64,000 bases of DNA from Bifidobacteriaceae bacterium UBA2724 (GCA_002353815.1 DEKK01000005.1:1-64000); one strand, 5' to 3'. Shown: positions 38,857 through 47,997, counted from the first letter of the stretch. The notes: generated by a model from the sequence alone, not told the origin. A program made the numbers and translations.

Positions 38857-38881
38857 TTATCCACAGGGATAGTTATCCACA
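38857..38881 (+). promoter_or_regulatory. Two consensus DnaA boxes
   Basis: Two perfect TTATCCACA boxes in direct orientation, at 38857-38865 and 38873-38881, start to start 16 bp. They lie about 155 bp upstream of the ssb-like start. Not an obvious origin, as no AT-rich unwinding region is present; they may regulate the gene or titrate DnaA. Confidence 0.75.
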
Positions 38882-39101
38882 ATGTCTGCCCGGAAGGCCC
38901 GGGCTGCGCAGAAAACCGCGGATTTCCAAGCATCAGAAGCAAGACAGGAATTGCAGCGATCGCTCCCCACGGACCGGACATCACCCACGCCCGTCCCCAA
39001 CCCCCAGCACGCCTTCGCCCTCACACACACCCACACCTGCTGCCTAACCCACGACTCACCCCACGCCAGCCCTTCCCCCAGACACGCCCCACCATACAAA
39101 A

Positions 39102-39140
39102 ACGCCGTGGCGTCACCCCTGTCGGGCGGTGCCACGGCGT
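39102..39140 (-). terminator. proS terminator
   Basis: ACGCCGTGGC and GCCACGGCGT form a perfect 10-bp stem. On the minus strand it is followed by TTTTTG, placing a rho-independent terminator 36 bp after the proS stop. Confidence 0.9.
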
Positions 39141-39175
39141 CATGCACGTGCATCGGCACGAAGCCGCTGCGTGCG

Positions 39176-40978
39176 TTACTTCAGTGCCGCGATGCGCTCG
39201 CGAATGCGGGCGGCGGCATCGGCCACCGGCACCGCCTCGTCGTTGTCGCCATTGCGGTCGCGAATCTCGATCGTGCCGTTGTTGATGGTGTCGCGACCGA
39301 CGACCGCGATGATGGGGGCGCCGATGAGCTCGGCGTCCTTGAACTTCACACCGGGGCTCACCTTGCCGGTGCGGTCGTCATACAGCACCTCGACCCCCGC
39401 GGCGTCAAGGTCGGCGACGAGCTTGTCGGCGGCCTCGAAGGCCTTGGGGTCCTTGCCGGTCGCCACGACATGCACCTGCGCCGGCGCCACGGACACAGGC
39501 CACGCAAGGCCCTTGTCGTCGTGGTGGAACTCGGCGATGCAGGCCATGACGCGGGACACGCCGATGCCATAGGAACCCATCCACACGGGCACCGCCTTGC
39601 CCTGCTCGTTGAGCACCTTGAAGTCAAGCGCCTCGGAATACTTGAGACCCAGCTGGAACACCTGGCCGATTTCGACGCCGCGTTCGAAGCTCAGCGGACC
39701 GGAGCCGTCGGGGCTCATGTCGCCATCGCGCACCTGCACAGCCTCGACGGTGCCGTCGGCCTCGAAATCGCGGCCCCACACGGCGTGGAAGAGATGCACG
39801 CCTTCCTTGTCGGCACCCGTGATCCACTCGGCGCCACGGGTCACATGCGGGTCGATGAGGTAACGGATCGGGTTCTTGATGCCGGCGGCCTTCGCCTGCG
39901 GGCCGAGCACCATCGGTCCGATGTAGCCCTTGACGAGTTCCGGATGCTGCTTGAGGTCGTCCTCGGTGGCTTCCTCGATCTCGCAAGGAGCGAAGCTCGC
40001 CTCGAGACGCTTCATGTCGACGGTGCGGTCGCCGGGCACGCCCACGGCCACGACCTCGCGCCACGGCTTGTCATGGTCGTCGTCCTCGGGGTGCTTCACG
40101 GTGATGATGAAGTTCTTCAGCGTGTCGGCCGCGGTCCATTCACGCCCGTCGGAACGCGGATGCAGCGCGTTGGCCTGCGAGACCAGCGCCTCGATGGTCT
40201 TCGAATCGGGGGTTTCCAGCGCTTCGACGGCCGGGGTGTTGGTGAAATCCACGGGATCGGGCACCGGCGTGGTCAGGGCCTCGACGTTCCATGCCTTGCC
40301 GGACGGCGACATGGCGAACGTGTCTTCGCCGATCGGCAGCGGGGCGAGGAACTCCTCGGATTCGAAACCGCCCATAGGGCCGGACACGGCGTGCACGATG
40401 ACATACTTCACGCCCAGGCGGTCATAGATGCGGCGGTAGGCGGCGCGCTCGTCGTCATAGCACTTGATGAGGCCTTCCTTGTCGATGGTGAAGGAATACG
40501 CGTCCTTCATCACGAACTCGCGGCCGCGGATCAGACCTGCGCGCGGGCGGAACTCATCGCGGTATTTGCTCTGGATCTGGTACAGCGTGACGGGAAGGTC
40601 CTTGTACGACGAATACATGTCCTTCGCCATGAGGGTGAACATCTCCTCGTGGGTCGGGGCGAGCAGGTAGTCCTGGTCGTGGCGGTCCTTGAAACGGAAG
40701 ATGTTCTCGCCGTATTCCTCCCAACGGTGGGTGCGCTCATACGGTTCGCGCGGCTGCATGGCGGTGAAATGGACCTCCTGGCCGCCGATGCCGTCGATCT
40801 CTTCGCGCACGATGGCTTCGATCTTGTTGAGGACCTTGAGGCCCAGCGGCAGCCAGGCATACAGGCCCGGTGCCACTTTGCGGATATATCCCGCGCGCGT
40901 CAGCAGCTTGGCGGAATCGACGTCGGCATCGGCCGGATCGTCGCGCAGCGTGCGCAGGAACAGTGTGGACATTCGCAT
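39176..40978 (-). CDS. proS: Prolyl-tRNA synthetase, bacterial type
   Basis: A protein of about 600 residues charging tRNA-Pro. It has class II motifs: GLYAWLPLG near the N-terminus, motif 2 around [13 protein letters not shown], and motif 3 near [17 protein letters not shown]. The bacterial editing (INS) domain lies between motifs 2 and 3, consistent with the length. The C-terminal anticodon-binding domain contains GVEVLYDDR. The start is probably [11 protein letters not shown] at 40978; an in-frame ATG 15 bp upstream (40993) is also possible, and neither has a strong ribosome binding site. Confidence 0.95.
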   Translation of the reverse strand: MRMSTLFLRTLRDDPADADVDSAKLLTRAGYIRKVAPGLYAWLPLGLKVLNKIEAIVREEIDGIGGQEVHFTAMQPREPYERTHRWEEYGENIFRFKDRHDQDYLLAPTHEEMFTLMAKDMYSSYKDLPVTLYQIQSKYRDEFRPRAGLIRGREFVMKDAYSFTIDKEGLIKCYDDERAAYRRIYDRLGVKYVIVHAVSGPMGGFESEEFLAPLPIGEDTFAMSPSGKAWNVEALTTPVPDPVDFTNTPAVEALETPDSKTIEALVSQANALHPRSDGREWTAADTLKNFIITVKHPEDDDHDKPWREVVAVGVPGDRTVDMKRLEASFAPCEIEEATEDDLKQHPELVKGYIGPMVLGPQAKAAGIKNPIRYLIDPHVTRGAEWITGADKEGVHLFHAVWGRDFEADGTVEAVQVRDGDMSPDGSGPLSFERGVEIGQVFQLGLKYSEALDFKVLNEQGKAVPVWMGSYGIGVSRVMACIAEFHHDDKGLAWPVSVAPAQVHVVATGKDPKAFEAADKLVADLDAAGVEVLYDDRTGKVSPGVKFKDAELIGAPIIAVVGRDTINNGTIEIRDRNGDNDEAVPVADAAARIRERIAALK

Positions 40979-41140
40979 AACATGTGAGCTCATAGAAACA
41001 CAGATTATTCGCGTTCCGTGACATACGGGCGCCCGCCGTACCACGCCCCGCCGTGCCGTTCTGCCCGACATGTCTGCGCCCTGCCGTGCCGGTCCGTCGT
41101 ACTGTGCCCCACGCCCCACCCCGCCCCGCCACATTGGAAG

Positions 41141-41755
41141 TCAGGCAAACATCAACAGCGCGAAATACGCGACGCCCACCACCGCGCCGGCGATCAAGCC
41201 GCCAAGGTGCGCCCACATGTTGATCGATTTGTTCGCCATTCCCGGGGCGATGCACAGGATGACGTTCATCATGACGGCGCCGGCGTTGACGTACGCGCGC
41301 AGCCCCGGGGTCAGAAGCATGGCGACGTACACGCCAAGCAGACCGCAGATCGCGCCGGATGCACCCGCCGACTGCGTGGAATACTCGTATTTGCTCTTCT
41401 GCTGGCGCCAGGTGAGGAGGTTGCCGGCGATGCCAGCGATGACATACACGATGGCCAGGAACACCGACCCGCTCATCAGACGGGATCCGAACCCCTGCTC
41501 GATCACGGCGCCGAGGTAGTACAGCGACATCATGTTGCACGCCAGGTGCACGATGCCGTAATGCACGAACATCGACGTGACCAGGCGCCACCACTGCCCA
41601 CGTTCGAGGTCCCTCACGGTCATGGCACCGAAGCGATGCGCCACATCGAGGTTGAGGCTGCCGCCAGCCGCGCTTTCCAGAATGAAAATCAGCACATTGA
41701 TCGCGATGAGGCCCATGGTGACAGGGGCTTCGCTGAAAGTCATCGCACTGTACAT
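41141..41755 (-). CDS. Rhomboid-family intramembrane serine protease
   Basis: A 204-residue membrane protein with six helices. The catalytic dyad is visible as GASGAICG (Ser133) and WAHLGGLIAG (His183), with HLACNMMSLYYLG supplying the oxyanion Asn74. It cleaves transmembrane substrates; the substrate is unknown. AAGGTAGGAC precedes the start at 41755. It lies between proS and the helicase gene without obvious functional link. Confidence 0.9.
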   Translation of the reverse strand: MYSAMTFSEAPVTMGLIAINVLIFILESAAGGSLNLDVAHRFGAMTVRDLERGQWWRLVTSMFVHYGIVHLACNMMSLYYLGAVIEQGFGSRLMSGSVFLAIVYVIAGIAGNLLTWRQQKSKYEYSTQSAGASGAICGLLGVYVAMLLTPGLRAYVNAGAVMMNVILCIAPGMANKSINMWAHLGGLIAGAVVGVAYFALLMFA

Positions 41756-41941
41756 AAAGTCCTACCTTCCTCAACGCGGCGCAATCCCCCATCCGCCGCT
41801 GCACACTAGCTTATCGTGTCAACCGCCGCCGCCCGCCGCGCAATGGCAATCGACACGCACAACGGATCCCATCGCGAGCGCCGTCCACCGTTCGCGCCGC
41901 TCACCGCGAGCGCCAACCGTCCACGGCACCGCATCCAGCCG

Positions 41942-43351
41942 TCAGAACAGCGCCTCGCCGAACTCGTCCTCCGGATCCTTTGGTCCGAAACCGGCAGGCC
42001 CCACCGACGCAAGGCGGCGCTCCGCGGCCTCCGAATCGCGCGACAGCACGGAGTCCGCCTCCATCGCGGCGCGGCTCACTTCGAAGGTGCGACGCCCCAG
42101 CCCTTCGAGGAACAGCCCGCCCATGCTCTCCACCCGCGACAGCGCCACGTATCCCATGCCGGGCGCAAAAACGCGGGACAGGTCCATCACCGCGGCGTCC
42201 AGCGTCATGCCCTGCGACTTGTGGATGGTAATCGCCCACGCACAGCGCAGCGGTATCTGGCTGACGCTCGCCAGAACGTCGTCGTTGTCGGTGATTTCCC
42301 AATCCACGGGTTTCATGGTCACGGTGTGCCCGTTTTCGAATTTCACGATGGGCGCCACATCCACGTCGGCGTCCTTGCCTTCGGAACGGAAGCCGACGAC
42401 GGTCCCGAGGGAACCGTTGACGTAGCGGTGGTCCTGGTCGTTGCGCAACGCCATGACCTCGGCGCCTTCCTTCAGCACGAGCATCTGCGGCGCGAGCATG
42501 GATTTCTTCAGATGCTCGACAAGCATGGCCGGCCCCTGCGACGACGACACGAACACATGCGCCGTCGAATCGATTTCGTCAAGCCGCTGGTTGTTGAGCG
42601 AATCCGCCTGCCTGTTCGTAGGATACAGGCGCACCGCCTGCATGTCGTCGTCCGGCTTCGCGGCGATGCGTTCGCGCAACGCCTGTACGTCGTCGCTCGT
42701 CACGGCGCCGCGGCGGATGTGGGTAAGGACGCGCAGCAGCGAGCCATCGTCCTGGCGGTGCTGCTCGGTGAGGTAGCAGATGACGGGGCTGAACTCGCCC
42801 CACACGAAGGATTCGGTGACGTAGCCGTCGGGGTTGCGCCCGTGGCTCGTGTAGCCGTTGCGGAACTGCGCAACGGTCTCGTCTTGGTCGATGAGGTAGC
42901 GGTCGCGCTGCGACGGCACGACGGGCGGCAGCTGGTAGAGGTCGCCGGAAAGCACGACCTGCAGCCCGCCGAACGGCAGCTCGGGTTTGTGCCTGACGGA
43001 GCGGCACACGCGGTCCACCATGTCGAACTGCCACGCGGGCATCATGGAGATCTCGTCGATGACGAGCACGTCGGCGCCTTGGATGGACGTGCGGCGGCGC
43101 GCGCGGATGCGGCGCATCAGGGAGTCGGTGAGCACGGGCGCCACACCGACGCCGCTCCAGGAGTGGATCGTCTGGCCGTTGATGTGGGTGGAGGCGATGC
43201 CCGTCGTCGCGGTGACCGCGATGACCTTGCCGCAGGACCGCGCCTCGCGGATGAACTCGTTGAGCACGTAGGTCTTGCCCGCGCCGGGCGCGCCGGTCAG
43301 GAACACGGAGGCACCGGCGTCGAGGATTTTCAACGCATCCGACTGTTTCAT
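41942..43351 (-). CDS. PIF1-like/RecD-like ATP-dependent DNA helicase
   Basis: A 469-residue SF1B helicase. Walker A is GAPGAGKT (residues 20-27). ATTGIASTHINGQTIHSW is the PIF1-type signature, followed by ADVLVIDEISMM (Walker B), GDLYQLPPV, and late motifs YVALSRVESMGGLF and AITIHKSQGMTLDAA. It unwinds DNA, probably at stalled forks or G-quadruplexes. AAAGGGAG precedes the start at 43351. It is divergent from the island that begins at 43659. Confidence 0.9.
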   Translation of the reverse strand: MKQSDALKILDAGASVFLTGAPGAGKTYVLNEFIREARSCGKVIAVTATTGIASTHINGQTIHSWSGVGVAPVLTDSLMRRIRARRRTSIQGADVLVIDEISMMPAWQFDMVDRVCRSVRHKPELPFGGLQVVLSGDLYQLPPVVPSQRDRYLIDQDETVAQFRNGYTSHGRNPDGYVTESFVWGEFSPVICYLTEQHRQDDGSLLRVLTHIRRGAVTSDDVQALRERIAAKPDDDMQAVRLYPTNRQADSLNNQRLDEIDSTAHVFVSSSQGPAMLVEHLKKSMLAPQMLVLKEGAEVMALRNDQDHRYVNGSLGTVVGFRSEGKDADVDVAPIVKFENGHTVTMKPVDWEITDNDDVLASVSQIPLRCAWAITIHKSQGMTLDAAVMDLSRVFAPGMGYVALSRVESMGGLFLEGLGRRTFEVSRAAMEADSVLSRDSEAAERRLASVGPAGFGPKDPEDEFGEALF

Positions 43352-43658
43352 GGGCTCCCTTTCTCCTGGATTCGCGGGCTGGCGGGCTCGTCCGGCTCGC
43401 GGGCCGGTTCGGCTGGTCCGGCCTCACCCAGAGTACTCGTGACAAACGAAGGCCGATTTCTGGGGCAAAATCGTATATACACCGCACAACCGGCGTTCGT
43501 TTGCCACAGCTTCTCTGCTCTATACCACACCCTTAAAACGCGCTACCTTCAGAGTCCCCGGCGATGCACCATGGTTTGGCAACTCTCCGCGCGAATGCGC
43601 AAAATACAAGGAAAGAACCCGAGCTCTCCGTCACAGGCAGAGACAGGGGTTCCTCCAT
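43352..43658. other. Divergent intergenic region before the island
   Basis: About 300 bp between the helicase start and the first island palindrome. No gene or structured RNA was recognised. It should contain the helicase promoter. Confidence 0.35.
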
Positions 43659-43679
43659 AATTTCACTATTTGTGAAATT
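43659..43679. promoter_or_regulatory. Palindromic operator, copy 1
   Basis: Perfect 8-bp arms AATTTCAC and GTGAAATT with a 5-bp spacer, 15 bp upstream of the -35 box of the first island gene. Related palindromes occur at 44821 and 46751. Confidence 0.75.
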
Positions 43680-43694
43680 ATTCCGTAAAACGTG

Positions 43695-43722
43695 TTGACG
43701 ATTCCTTTTTCGTGTTTATACT
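43695..43722 (+). promoter_or_regulatory. Sigma-70-type promoter of the island
   Basis: TTGACG at 43695-43700 and TATACT at 43717-43722, spacing 16 bp, close to consensus. It would drive the genes from 43776 onward. Confidence 0.7.
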
Positions 43723-43775
43723 TTCAAGCGTCAGAATTTTTTCATAACAGAACCGCCGACGCAAAGGAAGTCAGT

Positions 43776-44273
43776 TTGTCAGACAGCAAGAAAACGTACC
43801 ATGAAAACGCTCTCAAATTCGCGGAACACGCTGACGAGACCGAACAAGACAAAAGGCGAGTCAAGATCAGGAAAGATCGCGAACGTCGCTACAAGGGCAC
43901 ATGGCCGCTCGTGGACATTGAGGAAGTGCGCAAACGCTATGCCCCGAAAGACCCGCACGGCCACAAACAAGGATACAAATGGAATTTCGAAGACAACCCC
44001 GAAGATCATAACCATGGTTACATCGTATCGTGCGATATGATAACCGGTTCGCTCAGAGTACTTCGAAAAATCCCACACACGAAAAAGTCAAAAACCAAGC
44101 GTGAAGCCATTCATATCGAAGACAACACAGTCGGCAAGGACGAAACCACACACTACAGAATCAAGAAACGCAACGGCAATGACACAGCCAAAGGAATCCA
44201 GCGGACGTTGAGAAGGAGAAAAAACAAGAACAAGAAAAAGCATGGCAAGACGTCAAACAACGACAACCAATAA
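43776..44273 (+). CDS. Unknown protein, first gene of duplicated pair (copy 1)
   Basis: A hydrophilic, strongly basic protein of about 165 residues. The start is placed at a TTG 7 bp after AAGGA; no ATG is well placed. The middle contains KWNFEDNPEDHNHGY and IVSCDMITGSLRVLRKIPH, and the end IHIEDNT, THYRIKKRNGND and a Lys/Arg-rich tail. The last 100 residues recur at 44871-45185. No family was recognised. Basic, His/Asp-containing and paired with an acidic protein, it could be a toxin-like or nucleic-acid-binding protein, but that is a guess. Confidence 0.55.
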   Translation: MSDSKKTYHENALKFAEHADETEQDKRRVKIRKDRERRYKGTWPLVDIEEVRKRYAPKDPHGHKQGYKWNFEDNPEDHNHGYIVSCDMITGSLRVLRKIPHTKKSKTKREAIHIEDNTVGKDETTHYRIKKRNGNDTAKGIQRTLRRRKNKNKKKHGKTSNNDNQ

Positions 44274-44320
44274 GACAACCCTATGCTGAAGTACAACAAA
44301 CACGCCTAAGGAGCCAATCC

Positions 44321-44692
44321 ATGATTCTCATGCTGTATCACGATTTGTCCAAGGTCAAGTATTGGTACGGGCCAGTGCCGGGAGACGGACCGGTCGAAAC
44401 GGACAACGTCTCCGTGCTGTACACCTCCGAGGACTGTTACATGGACGACGAAACGTATCCGGCGTACTACGACAACGTCTTCGGCCCCATCAACGACGTC
44501 TGCGGCTCGGACCTCGACAATTTCGACTACGACTTCCTCAACGCGGAGCAGTGCAAGAAACTCATCCCCTGGCTCGACAAGCAGATCAGGCATCCTAACG
44601 ACAAACGATTCCTGCCCATGTACAAGGAACTCAAGGACTACGCGCTCAAGGCCATCGAATACAACACCGGCATCGGCATCGAGTGCTGTTGA
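44321..44692 (+). CDS. Acidic unknown protein, second gene of duplicated pair (copy 1)
   Basis: A 123-residue acidic protein beginning MILMLYHDLSKVKYWYG, with GDGPVETDNVSVLYTSEDC and the conserved end FDYDFLNAEQCKKLIPWL ... GIGIECC. AAGGAG precedes the start. The paralog at 45229-45597 is almost identical over the last 60 residues and divergent in the middle. Partner of the basic protein upstream; the basic/acidic pairing is compatible with toxin and immunity, not proven. Confidence 0.7.
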   Translation: MILMLYHDLSKVKYWYGPVPGDGPVETDNVSVLYTSEDCYMDDETYPAYYDNVFGPINDVCGSDLDNFDYDFLNAEQCKKLIPWLDKQIRHPNDKRFLPMYKELKDYALKAIEYNTGIGIECC

Positions 44693-44820
44693 AAATCGAC
44701 CGCTTCCCTGCCTCGAACGGACGGAAAGATCCACCCCACGCCGTAGCTCGTCGCCACGACCTCGCTCGTCAAACTGCGTTGCCGAACACAACAACAAAAA
44801 TGGGTGAGACTTCCCATCTG

Positions 44821-44837
44821 TTTCACTGTTTGTGAAA
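44821..44837. promoter_or_regulatory. Palindromic operator, copy 2
   Basis: TTTCAC and GTGAAA with a 5-bp spacer, the same layout as at 43659. It lies immediately before the truncated second copy of the basic gene, so the duplication kept the operator but lost the promoter-proximal coding part. Confidence 0.7.
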
Positions 44838-45185
44838 TCCTTTCTTTCATTACGGCGCGTCTTTTCATGCGGATACAAGTGGGTCTACGAAGACAACCCC
44901 AAAGACCACAACCACGGCTATCAGGTCGTCTGCGACATGCTCAACGGATCCCTCAGGGTCTACCCGAAAATTCCCCACATGCAGAAATCAAAGAAGAAAA
45001 GAGGAGCAATCCACATTGAAGATAACACGTTGGGAGACAATTCAAACACGCATTACAAGATCAAGAAGCGCAACGGCAATGACACTAGAAAGGGAATACT
45101 CAAAACACTGGAGAGAAGGAGAAAGAAAAGAATAAAACCGGAAACGAACGGAGACAACAACACGCCAACCAATAGCAACAAATGA
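44832..45185 (+). pseudogene. Truncated second copy of the basic unknown gene
   Basis: From 44871 the sequence encodes GYKWVYEDNPKDHNHGY, CDMLNGSLRVYPKIPH, AIHIEDNT and HYKIKKRNGNDTRKG, matching the last 100 residues of the gene at 43776. The N-terminal 65 residues are missing; a GTG at 44832, overlapping the palindrome, could start a 117-residue product but lacks a ribosome binding site. It is therefore a remnant or a C-terminal cassette. Confidence 0.65.
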
Positions 45186-45228
45186 CCCGCAAATGTAACC
45201 ACGACACACCCGGACACAGGAGGGAACG

Positions 45229-45597
45229 ATGATATTGACACTCTACCGAGACCTTGGCAAAGTTGAGCACTGGTACGGAAAGATCCCGGGCGACGGACCA
45301 TTCGAGACGGATAACGTCTCCGTCCTCTTTACCAGCGAGGACTGCGACATGGACGAGGACTGGGAAGCCTACGAGACATGTTTCTGCGATCCGGTCAACG
45401 CCATCTGCGATTCACTGCTCGGCATGTATGAGTACGACTTCCTCAACGCGGAGCAGTGCAAGAAGCTCGTGCCCTGGCTCGACGAGCAGATCAGGCATCC
45501 TAACGACAAACGATTCCTGCCCATGTACAAGGAACTCAAGGACTACGCACTCAAGGCCATCGAATACAACACCGGCATCGGCATCGAGTGCTGTTGA
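45229..45597 (+). CDS. Acidic unknown protein, copy 2
   Basis: A 122-residue paralog of the protein at 44321, beginning MILTLYRDLGKVEHWYG after GGAGGGAACG. The N-terminal 40 and C-terminal 60 residues are conserved. The central part (EDWEAYETCFCDPVNAICDSLLGMYEY) differs, with extra Cys. Intact while its upstream partner is truncated, which fits retention of a protective gene. Confidence 0.7.
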   Translation: MILTLYRDLGKVEHWYGKIPGDGPFETDNVSVLFTSEDCDMDEDWEAYETCFCDPVNAICDSLLGMYEYDFLNAEQCKKLVPWLDEQIRHPNDKRFLPMYKELKDYALKAIEYNTGIGIECC

Positions 45598-45611
45598 GGA
45601 TGTTACGACAC

Positions 45612-46019
45612 ATGAAATCAACGTATTTTCTGCCGGGCGCGTACTGGGACAATTTGCCACCCTGCAAGGGTGCGATCCCGCTCGAATGCGACGACGGCAC
45701 GTTCTCGGACCTAGGTTCGAGAGACACGCTCTTCGACCAGGACGGACAGCGACGCCAACTGTCATTCAGGCGGCTGCTCAACGTGGAATCGGATGACGAG
45801 CTGGCTGCATTGACTCTGCCCCTCGCACACTGCCGGCACCTCGGACTGTCGCTCGATTACATTCCCGAAGCACACAGCCCCACCCACCGCCGGTTCTACT
45901 CTCTACGACTCGCACAGGTAATCGCGAAGCTCAGGAGCATTCTCCCAGAAGCCGATTTGCATCTGCTTCTGCCGCCCTCAGCATGCACACGGCACCCAGA
46001 TTTCATCACGATCGCCTAA
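45612..46019 (+). CDS. Unknown protein, 135 residues
   Basis: A soluble protein beginning MKSTYFLPGAYWDNLPPCKG, ending CTRHPDFITIA. No domain recognised. Starts are possible at 45600 or 45612; 45612 is chosen tentatively. It overlaps no neighbour, follows the copy-2 acidic gene by 15 bp and is followed by the DUF4417 gene 18 bp later, so it belongs to the same transcription unit. Confidence 0.5.
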   Translation: MKSTYFLPGAYWDNLPPCKGAIPLECDDGTFSDLGSRDTLFDQDGQRRQLSFRRLLNVESDDELAALTLPLAHCRHLGLSLDYIPEAHSPTHRRFYSLRLAQVIAKLRSILPEADLHLLLPPSACTRHPDFITIA

Positions 46020-46037
46020 TGAAAGGCTGGAATATCA

Positions 46038-46727
46038 ATGAAACACGACGCCTGCAGCATTCCCGAATACGTTGATCTCTTTACCAAGCGCCTCGCGTCG
46101 TTGGGCTGCACCTTCAACGACAACGGCTTCCCCGCGTTGGAATCGAATTGGTTCATGCATGGAGAACCTCACGATATGGTGACCTTCACGATGCGAAACG
46201 CGCCATACATCAAAGACCGCGGGCGAACACTCCTGTGTTTCTACAGTTCCGACAGACGAATCTATCCCAGATTCGACAAAATCGACCAGAACCTTCCGAT
46301 CTACCGTGAATTCATGGGAGTAGTAGCACCAGACCTCACGGTCACTCCCGATATGGACGTCGAATGGCAGAAGGAAATCATTCTCGCCAATCAACTGTTT
46401 ATTGCACTGCTCGGAGCGCAAGGCGTAAAAATCGTGCAAAATCTTCGAATCGGCTCCGAGGAATCCTTGCAATGTCTAAGCAACACACCTCAAGGAATCC
46501 CCTGCGCCACGGGAACGCTCGGATGCGCACGCACGAAATCACCTGCCGACACCCGATTCACCGAAAAATTACTATCCGTGCGGCCATCCATCGTGTATCT
46601 GTACGGCAAAGAGGACGACGTGATGCGCAGCCAACTGGAACTGACCGGCACACCCTGCAAATGGTTCCACGACGCCCATCAAAGAATGAAGGAGCGCCAT
46701 TCGGAAAAGCAAATACTCATCGTGTGA
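46038..46727 (+). CDS. DUF4417-family protein
   Basis: A 229-residue protein whose centre resembles the DUF4417 family found on phages and integrative elements: CFYSSDRRIYPRFDKIDQNLPIY, VVAPDLTVTPDMD and NQLFIALLGAQGVKIVQNLRIG (quoted as short segments). The function of the family is unknown. GAAAGG precedes the start by 13 bp. Supports a mobile-element origin of the island. Confidence 0.7.
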   Translation: MKHDACSIPEYVDLFTKRLASLGCTFNDNGFPALESNWFMHGEPHDMVTFTMRNAPYIKDRGRTLLCFYSSDRRIYPRFDKIDQNLPIYREFMGVVAPDLTVTPDMDVEWQKEIILANQLFIALLGAQGVKIVQNLRIGSEESLQCLSNTPQGIPCATGTLGCARTKSPADTRFTEKLLSVRPSIVYLYGKEDDVMRSQLELTGTPCKWFHDAHQRMKERHSEKQILIV

Positions 46728-46736
46728 GTTGTCGCC

Positions 46737-46773
46737 TATAATTTGTATATGGGATTCACTTCACGTGAAACCC
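46737..46773 (+). promoter_or_regulatory. Promoter and operator of the regulator gene, operator copy 3
   Basis: A perfect -10 box TATAAT at 46737-46742 is followed at 46751-46773 by an imperfect palindrome: arms GGGATTCAC and GTGAAACCC with a 5-bp spacer. The palindrome would cover the transcription start, as expected for autorepression by the XRE protein encoded at 46902. No clear -35 box was seen. Confidence 0.7.
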
Positions 46774-46901
46774 ATTCCGCCGCAAATCAACAAAAAGACA
46801 GAATAATGAGAATGCACAGCGACGCCAACGAAAACAGGAGGATTCGCATAGCATCGCTAATCATTCTCCAGAATAGCGCCGAGCAACAAAGAAGGAAAGA
46901 C

Positions 46902-47258
46902 ATGGCAACTCCACTGGGGAAGGCTTTGCGCAAGATGCGCATCGACAGAGACGAATTGCTTAAGGACATGGCAGGCAAACTTGACATGTCGTCATCCATG
47001 CTGTCATCAATCGAAAACGGCACACGAAAGGCACCCAATGGATTCATGGAGCGCATCGAAAACGCCTACGCTCTGACTGACGAGGAAAAGGATGACATCG
47101 GGGCCGCCCTGTCGGACGAATGGGGAGAGGTACGCATACCCGTTGACGATGTCGATGCCGACGACAAGGAATTTGCATTGACATTCGCTAGAAGCTATAG
47201 GAAAGTCAGCGAGGAGGACAAACGACGAATCCTAGATATTCTGAGGAAAGGAGAGTGA
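46902..47258 (+). CDS. XRE-family HTH transcriptional regulator
   Basis: A 118-residue regulator. The helix-turn-helix lies in residues 5-60 (LGKALRKMRIDRDELLKDMAGKL, then SSSMLSSIENGTRKAPNGFMERI as short stretches). An acidic C-terminal half follows. The start at 46902 is set by AAGGAAAG; upstream in-frame ATGs lie in leader sequence. Its stop is immediately followed by the start of the ImmA-type protease gene. The pair resembles ImmR/ImmA of integrative elements: repressor plus its inactivating protease. Confidence 0.85.
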   Translation: MATPLGKALRKMRIDRDELLKDMAGKLDMSSSMLSSIENGTRKAPNGFMERIENAYALTDEEKDDIGAALSDEWGEVRIPVDDVDADDKEFALTFARSYRKVSEEDKRRILDILRKGE

Positions 47259-47855
47259 ATGGCCCTTTCTGCTTTCGAGGCATTCGTCAAGAATGACCGT
47301 GTCGACAACTTCGAGAATGGTTTCGTCGTTCCACCGACAAGTCGCGAGAACATCCGACGTTACGCCGAGAGAGTAAGGCTTGGTTCCGGCCTTGATGACA
47401 GGCAAGCGATACCGATTGTCGATCTTCTCGAACTCACACTCCCAAAATCGTTCAACGACTTCGACTATGCCATCCTCCCAACAGAAAAGATGAACGGCAT
47501 CAGCGCGTTGACCATTCCGGACAACAATCAAATCGTGTTGCGGCAAGACATATACGAAGATGCATGCACTGGCGACGGCTACAGTCGCTTTACCATCGCA
47601 CACGAAATCGGCCATCTACTCATGCATAGAGATTTGGCACGGCGAGAACCCGTCATGAGCCGAACTCGGCTTTATGAAAATTCCGAGTGGCAGGCAGATG
47701 CTTTTGCCGGCGAATTGCTGATGCCGGCGCAACGCATCGCAACGATGTCAATCGAACAGATCGCTGAGCGTTATCAGGTTTCCCCCAGAGCAGCCGAAGT
47801 TGCAAAGAGCAAACTCAACAAGATAACAGGGATCCGGAACTCACTCCCGGCGTAG
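47259..47855 (+). CDS. ImmA/IrrE-type metallopeptidase
   Basis: A 198-residue zinc peptidase with FTIAHEIGHLLMHRD (HExxH at 115-119) and the downstream ligand region EWQADAFAGELLMP. These proteins cleave partner repressors, here presumably the XRE protein encoded immediately upstream (no intergenic base). AAGGAG precedes the start. The C-terminus, RYQVSPRAAEVAKSKL, is a small helix-turn-helix-like region common in the family. Confidence 0.9.
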   Translation: MALSAFEAFVKNDRVDNFENGFVVPPTSRENIRRYAERVRLGSGLDDRQAIPIVDLLELTLPKSFNDFDYAILPTEKMNGISALTIPDNNQIVLRQDIYEDACTGDGYSRFTIAHEIGHLLMHRDLARREPVMSRTRLYENSEWQADAFAGELLMPAQRIATMSIEQIAERYQVSPRAAEVAKSKLNKITGIRNSLPA

Positions 47856-47953
47856 TGTCGCACTGGCCGGAATCGGGGGATTGCGCCCGGGCACCGCCTT
47901 CTCACCATGGCCGACAGACTTCTCACCACGGCCGACAGAACAGTCTGGGTCAG

Positions 47954-47997
47954 GCGGGTCGGACCAGCCCGAATCCCATCAGGCTGGTCCGACCCGC
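47954..47997. terminator. Long hairpin between the island and orn
   Basis: A perfect 16-bp stem, GCGGGTCGGACCAGCC and GGCTGGTCCGACCCGC, with a 12-base loop, between converging genes. There is no T-run on either side, so it may act as a transcription barrier of a bidirectional kind. Confidence 0.7.

Noticed and set aside
38857..38881. Chromosomal origin of replication
   Set aside because: Only two DnaA boxes, no AT-rich unwinding region, and no dnaA, dnaN or rpmH nearby.
43659..47855. Complete prophage or integrative element
   Set aside because: No integrase, recombinase, relaxase, structural gene, tRNA target or direct-repeat att sites were found in the stretch.
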